From positions 62,001-126,000 of the forward strand of contig CAZJHD010000001.1 of assembly GCA_964545855.1 (NCBI GenBank): DNA of 64,000 bases. The letters are read 5' to 3'. The notes below the pieces were generated by a model, which did no database searches, had not been told where the DNA came from, and worked only from the letters and a program-made list of their open reading frames with translations. A program made the position numbers and the translations under genes. Shown piece by piece: positions 58,554 through 64,000 of the stretch; within the stretch, counting starts at the first letter, position 1, and the number at the start of each line of letters is the position of its first letter. Source of the stretch: CAZJHD01 sp964545855. Its GTDB lineage: Bacteria; Planctomycetota; UBA1135; JACQFD01.

Positions 58554-60572
58554 CTACCGCGCCGCGCGCGCGAGGAACTCCCTGAGCGTGCCGCGCTCCG
58601 GCGGCACGGAGCGCGCGATCGTCGCGAGGTGGGCTCGCAGGTCGTCGCCCCAGGTCTCCGAGGCGATCTGCACCATCTGGATCGCCACGGCGTCGTCGCA
58701 TCGGGCGAGCCGCTCGACGATGGCTTCCGGCGCCGCCACGCCCTCGCCGAGGAGACGGCGCGCCGTCACGCGCGGCGCGTCGCAGACGCCGTCGCCATCC
58801 CGATCGAGCCAGATCGGATTCGTCGCCGCCAGCGTGTAGGGCTGCTCCGACCTCCAGAAGGGAGCGCGGATCTCGTCGCCGAGGACGACGCAGACGAGGT
58901 AGGCGTCGTGGGGAGGCGCCGTCAGCGCGATCGGCACCCGCAGGTCCGTGGGTCGCCCCTGCGGGAGCTCGACCGCGATCTCGGAGGCGATCCAGCCGTC
59001 GAGGAAGAGGAGGATCTTCCGGGGCCGGACCCAGGAGGCCGACGCGATCCGCAGCGTGCCCTCGATGCGGCCGTCGGAGACGGAGACGGTGCTCCCGATC
59101 CCGCCGTCCGCGACGCGCGCGTCGGCGAACATCCCGAGGGAGACGGAGAGCGCGCCCGTCGTGAAGGAGCGGCACGCCTCGCCGACGTCGATCGCCGACG
59201 GCACGTCCGTCGCGCTGCGGACGTAGGTGCGCCCGAGCCCCACGGGGTCGCCTACGGTGTGCGAGTCGGAGGAGCCGACGGCGAAGATCCGCTCGCCGTG
59301 GTTCAGCAGCGCGAACCAGTCGGTGAACAGGTAGAGCGGGTCGTCGAGGAGCGCCGTCGAGTTCACGAGCTCCATGGCGTCGACCGGCAGCCGCGGTGGC
59401 CCTGACGTGCGGACGCCCGTCGTCCGGTCCATCCCGAAGACGCCGAGGGGCCCGGTCTCGAGCTTGGGCCAGCGCGGGTGGTTCAGGATCACGACCGTCG
59501 CGCCCTTCGCGCGGATCCCGTCCACGAGCTTCACCCAGTCCTTCTCCTGGTGCGGCGGCGGCGCGACGCCCGGCGCGAAGGGGAACGCGTTGAAGTGTCC
59601 GTTGTCGCTCGTGACCTCGTTCCCCGTGACGGCCGTGAAGTGCGCGCCGAGCCCGAGCTCCGACTGCAGGGGGCGGTAGTCGGTGTGGTGGTTGTGGTCC
59701 GTCGCGATGGCGAGCTCGACGCCCTCGCCGGCGAGCGTCGCGACGCGCTCCTCCACGGTCGAGTCGCCGTGCCCGCTGAAGGTGAAGGTGTGGAGGTGGG
59801 TGTCGGCGGCGATCCAGCCCGCCGTGTCGACCTCGCGGTCGATCGAGAGGCCGACGCGCACCTCGTCGAGCACCCCGGAGTCCATGTGCGCGCGCGCGAG
59901 GCCCCACTCGGCGCCGCGCGTCGCGAAGAGGTCGTAGCCGCCCTCGGGAACCTCGAAGGAGACCTCGCCGGAGGTCGTGTAGAGGACGCCGTCGCGCACG
60001 GCCGCCGCTCCCGGCGACGGGAATCGGATCTCGGGGCTCGCGCCCCCTGGCCCCGCGATCGTGATCCGCGCCGGCGTCGGCTTCCCGGTCCGGCCCTCGG
60101 TCACGCGAACGGCGATCCTCCGCAGCTTCAGGTGCTCGCGCAGAGGGCGCGGCACGAGGCGGATCTCGCCGAGGGCGATGTCGTCGGTGCCCTTCGGCGC
60201 CGCGATCACGAGCTCGTTCTCCCCGTCGCGGAGCGCGCCGGCGGGGATCGCGTAGGGCCGTGTCACGTCGGGCTTGCGGCGGTCGAGGACGCCGACGGCG
60301 GCGCCGTTCAGTTCGATCGTCCAGACGTCGTCGACGTCGCGCTGGCGCACGAGGAGCGTCTGCTCGCGCTCGTTGCGCGTCGCGTCGAAGCGCACGGAGA
60401 GCCGCATGCCCTCGGGCGCCTCGGGGACGCCCGGCCAGTCCTTCACCACGTCGTTGCCGAGGTGGTGCATCGCGGCCTCGATCGTCCGGGCGTCGTCGGC
60501 GAGGCGACGGAGCGTCGCGGCGGTCGCGAGCGGCAGGCCCGCGACGAGGAGGACGGCGGCGAGGCGACGCAT
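58554..60572 (-). CDS. Exported CehA/McbA-type PHP-domain metallohydrolase
   Basis: 672 residues. Signal peptide (about 1-19, RLAAVLLVAGLPLATAAT). Two beta-rich domains (about 20-240) precede the PHP domain (about 250-520): GWIAADTHLHTFTFSGHGDS, ELAIATDHNHHTDY, VTGNEVTSDNGHFNAF, VVILNHPRWP and FAVGSSDSHTVGDP, the order of metal-binding His, Asp and Glu residues in PHP phosphoesterases of the CehA/McbA group. A C-terminal region has a Ca-loop-like LDRDGDGVCDAP. Members hydrolyse phosphate or carbamate esters outside the cytoplasm. TATCGT lies 6 nt before the start codon. Confidence 0.87.
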   Translation of the reverse strand: MRRLAAVLLVAGLPLATAATLRRLADDARTIEAAMHHLGNDVVKDWPGVPEAPEGMRLSVRFDATRNEREQTLLVRQRDVDDVWTIELNGAAVGVLDRRKPDVTRPYAIPAGALRDGENELVIAAPKGTDDIALGEIRLVPRPLREHLKLRRIAVRVTEGRTGKPTPARITIAGPGGASPEIRFPSPGAAAVRDGVLYTTSGEVSFEVPEGGYDLFATRGAEWGLARAHMDSGVLDEVRVGLSIDREVDTAGWIAADTHLHTFTFSGHGDSTVEERVATLAGEGVELAIATDHNHHTDYRPLQSELGLGAHFTAVTGNEVTSDNGHFNAFPFAPGVAPPPHQEKDWVKLVDGIRAKGATVVILNHPRWPKLETGPLGVFGMDRTTGVRTSGPPRLPVDAMELVNSTALLDDPLYLFTDWFALLNHGERIFAVGSSDSHTVGDPVGLGRTYVRSATDVPSAIDVGEACRSFTTGALSVSLGMFADARVADGGIGSTVSVSDGRIEGTLRIASASWVRPRKILLFLDGWIASEIAVELPQGRPTDLRVPIALTAPPHDAYLVCVVLGDEIRAPFWRSEQPYTLAATNPIWLDRDGDGVCDAPRVTARRLLGEGVAAPEAIVERLARCDDAVAIQMVQIASETWGDDLRAHLATIARSVPPERGTLREFLARAAR

Positions 60573-60578
60573 GCGCCG

Positions 60579-60584
60579 ACGATA
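60579..60584 (-). promoter_or_regulatory. -10-like hexamer, leaderless spacing
   Basis: On the minus strand TATCGT ends 6 nt before the ATG at 60572. It is the closest match to TATAAT in the set. Confidence 0.5.
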
Positions 60585-60624
60585 CCCGCCGGAGCGCCGG
60601 CGGGCATCGCCGCGCTTCGACGGG

Positions 60625-61080
60625 TCACTTCTTCGGCACGCGCACCGTCACGACGGGGCAGGCGGCGCCGCGCACGATCCGCTCCGCCGTGCTTCCGAGC
60701 GCCAGGTGCGCGAGGCCGCTGCGGCCGTGCGTCGCGACGACGATCAGATCGCTCTTGCGCTCCTCGGCGACGCGGAGCACTTCCCTCGCCGGCGACGTGC
60801 CCTCGACGACGACCGTCTCCGCGCAGGCCGGGCCGATCTTCTTCGCGAGCGCATCGAGCTTCTTCTTCGACTGCTTCAGGATCTCTCCCACGAGCTCGTC
60901 GAGGCGCAGCGCCACGGGGGCGCCGTGTCCCTCGAGGGCGAAGAAGCGGATCCGCGCCGGGTCGTCGACGGCCGTCACGAGCGCGATCTTCGCGCCCGTC
61001 AGCTCCGCGAGATCGCGGGCGAGGCCGAAGGCGGCGGTCGATTCCTCGGAGAGGTCGGTGGGGACCAGGATCTCTTTCAT
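60625..61080 (-). CDS. Universal stress protein (UspA family)
   Basis: 151 residues from ATG at 61080 (a GAGG sequence directly precedes it; an in-frame ATG at 61089 is possible). UspA fold: MKEILVPTDLSEESTAAFGL at the N-terminus and the ATP-binding signature VVATHGRSGLAHLALGSTAE, G-x2-G-x9-G-S, near the C-terminus, ending CPVVTVRV. An ATP-binding type Usp, cytoplasmic, usually induced by stress or growth arrest. Monocistronic, divergent to the Rieske oxygenase gene. Confidence 0.92.
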   Translation of the reverse strand: MKEILVPTDLSEESTAAFGLARDLAELTGAKIALVTAVDDPARIRFFALEGHGAPVALRLDELVGEILKQSKKKLDALAKKIGPACAETVVVEGTSPAREVLRVAEERKSDLIVVATHGRSGLAHLALGSTAERIVRGAACPVVTVRVPKK

Positions 61081-61189
61081 CCTCAACATGATTCGTTTCG
61101 ATCCAGCGGTGTGTGGGGAGGAGACAGGGAGGCCGCCGGATCTCTCCAGGGACACCATGGGTGCAACGCGCGCGCCGGGCGGCGCGCGC

Positions 61190-61195
61190 TACCCT
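61190..61195 (+). promoter_or_regulatory. -10-like hexamer for the Rieske gene
   Basis: TACCCT, the same hexamer as at 17702, lies 14 nt before the ATG at 61210. The leader would be very short. Confidence 0.35.
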
Positions 61196-61209
61196 GCGCC
61201 GGGCCCTCC

Positions 61210-62301
61210 ATGACCGACGATCCGATCTCCACGGGCGACGACCTCCGGCGCGACCGCGGCCCGCTGCCGCAGGTGTACGGGTCGCCCGAATGGCACCGGC
61301 GCCTCTCGGATCGCGTCCTCGCGCGCGCCTGGCACGGGGTGCTCCTCGACGGCGACGACGCGCGCCGCGGGAACGCGCGGCCGCTCTCGCTGCTGCCCGG
61401 GAGCCTCGACGAGCCGCTCCTCCTCGCGTGCGACGCCGGCGGGCGGCTGCGGTGCCTCTCGAACGTCTGCACCCATCGAGGCCACCTCCTCTGCGCGGCC
61501 GCCGGCGCGAAGGAGTCGATCGTCTGCCCGTACCACGGCCGCGCCTTCGACCTCGCGGGACGCTGCCTCGGCATGGCCGAGTTCGACGGCGTCGAGGGGT
61601 TTCCATCGAGGGACGACGACCTCGCCGAGGTGCCGCTCGCGCGGCTCGGCCCGCTCGCCTTCCTGTCGCTGGATCCGGTCGCGGCCTTCGACGCGTGGGT
61701 CGCGCCCTTGCGCGCGCGCGCCGAGTGGATGGACCTCGACGCGCTCGAGCCCGACCCCGCGTCGATCCGCGCCTACGAATTCGACGGTCACTGGGCGCTC
61801 TACTGCGAGAACTACCTCGAGGGTCTCCACATCCCGTTCCTCCACGCGGGCCTCATGGCGGCGATCGACTTCGCCGACTACCGCACGGAGATCTTCCCCT
61901 GGGGCACGCTGCAGCGCGCGACGGCGGCGCCGGGCGAGCCGGCCTTCGATCTCCCGCAGGGCCATCCCGACGCGGGCATGCGCGTGGCGGCTTGGTACTT
62001 CTGGCTCTTTCCCGGAACGATGCTGAACCTCTACCCGTGGGGGCTCTCGGCGAACTTCGTGGAGCCCCTCGGGCCCGCGCGCACGCGCGTCCGCTTCCAG
62101 AGCTTCGTGCGCGACGCGTCCCTGCGGGAGCGCGGCGCCGGCGCCGGCCTCGACCGCATCGAGCGCGAGGACGAGGCGGCCGTGGAGTCGGTGCAGCGCG
62201 GCATGCGCTCGCGCTTCGCGCGCCGCGCCCGCTACTCACCGAGCCAGGAGGCGGGCGTGCATCACTTCCACCGCCTGCTGGCGCGGATGCTGGCGGAGTG
62301 A
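61210..62301 (+). CDS. Rieske-type aromatic ring-hydroxylating oxygenase, alpha subunit
   Basis: 363 residues. N-terminal Rieske [2Fe-2S] site C87-T-H89 (VCTHRGHLL) and C106-P-Y-H109 (CPYHGRAFD). The C-terminal START-type catalytic domain (about 180-363) has ENYLEGLHIPFLH, in which the two His residues bind the mononuclear Fe. It resembles SRPBCC oxygenases such as choline or carnitine monooxygenase and Rieske demethylases. No reductase gene is adjacent, so electrons must come from elsewhere. The 3' end overlaps the convergent gene at 62236-62811 by 66 nt. The start is fixed by the ATG at 61210. Confidence 0.9.
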   Translation: MTDDPISTGDDLRRDRGPLPQVYGSPEWHRRLSDRVLARAWHGVLLDGDDARRGNARPLSLLPGSLDEPLLLACDAGGRLRCLSNVCTHRGHLLCAAAGAKESIVCPYHGRAFDLAGRCLGMAEFDGVEGFPSRDDDLAEVPLARLGPLAFLSLDPVAAFDAWVAPLRARAEWMDLDALEPDPASIRAYEFDGHWALYCENYLEGLHIPFLHAGLMAAIDFADYRTEIFPWGTLQRATAAPGEPAFDLPQGHPDAGMRVAAWYFWLFPGTMLNLYPWGLSANFVEPLGPARTRVRFQSFVRDASLRERGAGAGLDRIEREDEAAVESVQRGMRSRFARRARYSPSQEAGVHHFHRLLARMLAE

Positions 62302-62811
62302 GGAGCGGCGGGTCGGTCTTCCGAAGGTGCAGCGTGCCCGAACGGAATCGCGCACCGGACCAATCAGCTCCCGCAGCGTCGACTCCGTGACCTCGCGTGG
62401 CACGAGGTGTCCGCGGTAGGGGGCGACCTTCTGCCACTCGGGGTGCCGATCCCTCGCGCAGACGAGCGCGATCGTCTCTCCCGGACGGCCCAGCGCGTAG
62501 CCGATCTCCCAGCCGACGTTGCCGTTCGGGAGATCGACGAGCGCGAGGATGTAGTCAGCCGCGTCGATGCCCGGTCGGACGACCCCTTCCCAGACCTGCC
62601 GCGAGAAGACCTTGAAGCCGGGCACCTCGACGTCCCAGCCGGTCGGCGGTCGCTTCTCGAGGCCTCCGAGCGTGATCTCGACCTCTGCCAACTGGAAGTC
62701 CCGCACGACGAAGACGCGCCGACGCGCCGCGGATTCGCCGGGCGGGGCCGTGCAGTCCTTCGGAGGGTCTCCTTGCGTCACGCGGGGGCTCGTGTGCGAA
62801 GCGGGGAGCAT
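62236..62811 (-). CDS. TIR-like / nucleoside 2-deoxyribosyltransferase-fold protein, C-terminus probably altered
   Basis: 191 residues from ATG at 62811. The conserved part (about 32-145) reads RRVFVVRDFQLAEVEITLGG, GIDAADYILALVDLPNGNVG, WEIGYALGRPGETIALVCAR, a pattern of TIR-like and 2-deoxyribosyltransferase folds (A-D-x-x-x-A-x-x-D, then N-x-G-x-E-I-G-Y-A). Such domains cleave NAD or nucleotides and are often effectors in anti-phage systems. After STLRELIGPVRD the frame runs 66 nt into the antisense of the Rieske gene, giving a basic low-complexity tail that looks accidental, so the gene was probably truncated at its 3' end. Confidence 0.55.
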   Translation of the reverse strand: MLPASHTSPRVTQGDPPKDCTAPPGESAARRRVFVVRDFQLAEVEITLGGLEKRPPTGWDVEVPGFKVFSRQVWEGVVRPGIDAADYILALVDLPNGNVGWEIGYALGRPGETIALVCARDRHPEWQKVAPYRGHLVPREVTESTLRELIGPVRDSVRARCTFGRPTRRSSLRQHPRQQAVEVMHARLLAR

Positions 62812-62981
62812 GCCCGGCGGAGGACGGCCGCGCCCCGGGAGAGGGCGTCGATGGACCCCTGCACGCCCCTGCGTCGTGAGAGGCCTTGACTCCGACCTCC
62901 CGATCGGGCGCGATGACTCGTGAAGGGATCGCGTTCCGCGCTCGCGCGGCGCCTGCCTCCCCACCGGAGTTCGCTTTCACG

Positions 62982-63671
62982 ATGGACCTCGATCCCGACG
63001 ACCCCAGGAACCTGCCGAACTACACGATCGGCGAAGTCGCGCCCTATCTCGGCGTACCGGAGTCGACTGTGATGGCCTGGTCCATCGGTCGCGGCTACAG
63101 GACTCGGACGGGAGACGATCGGCGCGCGAGGGCTCTCTTCCCCATCGCTCAGCGCCGGCCTCCGACGCTCTCCTTCTGGAATCTCGTGGAGCTCTACGTC
63201 CTCGCGAGCATCCGGAGGAAGCATCGCGTGCCGCTCCAGAGAGTGCGCACGGCGCTTCACTACGTCGAGCGCGAGCTCCAAGTCGAGCGACCGCTGATTC
63301 GAGAGCAGTTCTACACCGACGGTGTGCACCTCTTCGTCGATCGCTTCTCGAGACTCGTGAGCGCCTCCGAGAGGGGCCAGACGGCGCTTCGCCAGCTCCT
63401 CGAGGGCTGTCTGCAGCGGATCGATCGAGATCCCCGGGGCATCGCCACGCGCCTCTTTCCCTGGGCGATCGAGCCGACCGAGGCTCGGGCCGTCGAGATC
63501 GATCCCCATCGCGCGTTCGGGAGGCTGGTCGTCAAGGGCACGGGAATCCCGACCCGGAATCTGGCGGAGCGTTTCCACGCGGGAGAGTCGCTGGAGGAGC
63601 TGTCGAAGGACTTCCAGCTCGGCATCGATCAGGTCGAGGCCGCGATGCGCTTCGAGCTTCGAGCCGCGTAG
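62982..63671 (+). CDS. DUF433 antitoxin (VapB45-like) without toxin partner
   Basis: 229 residues from ATG at 62982 (in-frame ATGs at 62886 and 62913 are alternatives). The N-terminal domain (about 10-130) contains NYTIGEVAPYLGVPESTVMA, a MerR-like winged helix for DNA or toxin binding. The C-terminal DUF433 domain has GRLVVKGTGIPTRNLAERFH, followed by the helix-turn-helix LEELSKDFQLGIDQVEAAMR. This is the layout of VapB45-type antitoxins, which pair with PIN-like (Mut7-C) VapC45 toxins encoded directly downstream. Downstream here is a convergent oxidoreductase, so no toxin gene is present. Confidence 0.75.
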   Translation: MDLDPDDPRNLPNYTIGEVAPYLGVPESTVMAWSIGRGYRTRTGDDRRARALFPIAQRRPPTLSFWNLVELYVLASIRRKHRVPLQRVRTALHYVERELQVERPLIREQFYTDGVHLFVDRFSRLVSASERGQTALRQLLEGCLQRIDRDPRGIATRLFPWAIEPTEARAVEIDPHRAFGRLVVKGTGIPTRNLAERFHAGESLEELSKDFQLGIDQVEAAMRFELRAA

Positions 63672-63677
63672 CGCCCC

Positions 63678-64000
63678 TCACTCCTTCGGCTGCGGCTTCG
63701 CCGCGAGGTACTGCGGCGGGAAGAACTGGTCGGGGAAGCCGTAGGCGACGGACGCGCGGAGCGTCAGGTGCGGGTCGAGGAGGTGGCCGCGTGCGATGGC
63801 ACAGAGGTCGGCGCGGCCGGCGGCGAGGATCGTGTTCACGTGGTCGGCGCCGAGGATGGCGCCGACGGCCATGACGCGCAGGCCCGGCACGTCCTGCTTG
63901 ATGCGCTCGGCGAAGGGCACCTGGTACATGCGGCCGTACACCGGCTCCGACTCGGGCGTATTGCCGGCCGACGACACGTCGACGAGGTCGCAGCCACGTT
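63678..64000 (-). CDS. NADH:flavin oxidoreductase (Old Yellow Enzyme family), C-terminal part
   Basis: The frame is open to the window edge; about 107 C-terminal residues are visible (RGCDLVDVSSAGNTPESEP to the stop). Landmarks of OYE proteins: GCDLVDVSS, VYGRMYQVPFAERIKQDV, AVGAILGADHVNTILAAG, RADLCAIARGHLLDPHLTLR (FMN phosphate binding and the A-R-x-x-L-x-x-P region). The pattern is closest to the xenobiotic or unsaturated acid reductases and the C-terminal oxidoreductase domain of salicylyl-CoA 5-hydroxylase. An ATG-like start inside the visible part (63977) is not the true start. Confidence 0.85.
   Translation of the reverse strand, partial: RGCDLVDVSSAGNTPESEPVYGRMYQVPFAERIKQDVPGLRVMAVGAILGADHVNTILAAGRADLCAIARGHLLDPHLTLRASVAYGFPDQFFPPQYLAAKPQPKE

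Overview
The window is uniformly GC-rich and gene-dense. It most resembles an uncultured-type Planctomycetota (PVC group) chromosome. This is inference from content: DUF1080 lipoproteins, Gfo/Idh/MocA proteins (one with a Tat leader), a PA14-containing multi-haem cytochrome c coupled to a beta-propeller dehydrogenase, long secreted FG-GAP and SBBP repeat proteins, a full flagellar gene set and genes for lipid A and heptose synthesis. No rRNA, tRNA, CRISPR array, transposase or prophage was recognised.

Layout. (1) 1-14051: one co-oriented flagellar cluster, with two TPR/secreted proteins, an FlrB/FlrC-like two-component pair, flgB, flgC, fliE, fliF, fliG, fliH, fliI, fliJ, a MotE-like gene, fliL, fliM and fliN. 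Genes are mostly 0-40 nt apart or overlapping. (2) 14052-16000: a small accessory patch with a nucleotidyltransferase plus small partner, a CxxC protein, a 162-nt inverted-repeat element, and a PIN toxin ruined by start-codon loss and internal deletion beside an intact antitoxin. (3) 16007-22509: envelope genes, with a tandem GT2 glycosyltransferase (minus strand), then an HtrA-like protease, lpxK, hldE and a second heptose-type nucleotidyltransferase. (4) 22552-26673: TauE-type exporter with DUF1634 partner, a metal-site-less amidohydrolase homologue, a DUF1080 lipoprotein and an ankyrin protein. (5) 26803-33872: sugar or nucleoside utilisation (MFS symporter, TIM-barrel isomerase, Gfo/Idh oxidoreductase), a DUF3052 protein, an antitoxin-like protein and a GH92 mannosidase lipoprotein. 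(6) 33955-48291: large exported proteins, two FG-GAP, two SBBP, then the cytochrome/dehydrogenase pair. (7) 48436-55335 (minus): a CzcCBA-type RND metal efflux operon led by a His-rich protein. (8) 55402-64000: Gfo/Idh, FGE-like protein, ApbE, a PHP/CehA phosphoesterase, a universal stress protein, a Rieske oxygenase, a truncated TIR-like protein, a DUF433 antitoxin, and the C-terminus of an Old Yellow Enzyme at the edge.

Regulatory and repeat layer. Eight gene heads carry a -10-like hexamer ending 6 or 7 nt before the start codon with no Shine-Dalgarno, which is the geometry of leaderless transcription. One of them is the toxin pseudogene, where the spacing marks the mutated start. A palindromic repeat with core GGGGTCWGACCCC occurs at five loci (seven copies); at two loci it is doubled into 82- and 103-nt hairpins, and at one it supplies the stop codon of apbE. 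Two other non-coding elements of about 160 nt with terminal inverted repeats begin at or next to stop codons.

Strongest leads. (a) Three exported proteins with unrelated repeat domains end in the same roughly 135-residue module with two conserved cysteines and a G-L-S-[TS]-S near the terminus, a candidate sorting or anchoring domain. (b) A (TC)18 tract sits in the signal-peptide region of an SBBP protein and encodes Leu-Ser in every frame, so slippage would swap between two alternative N-termini.
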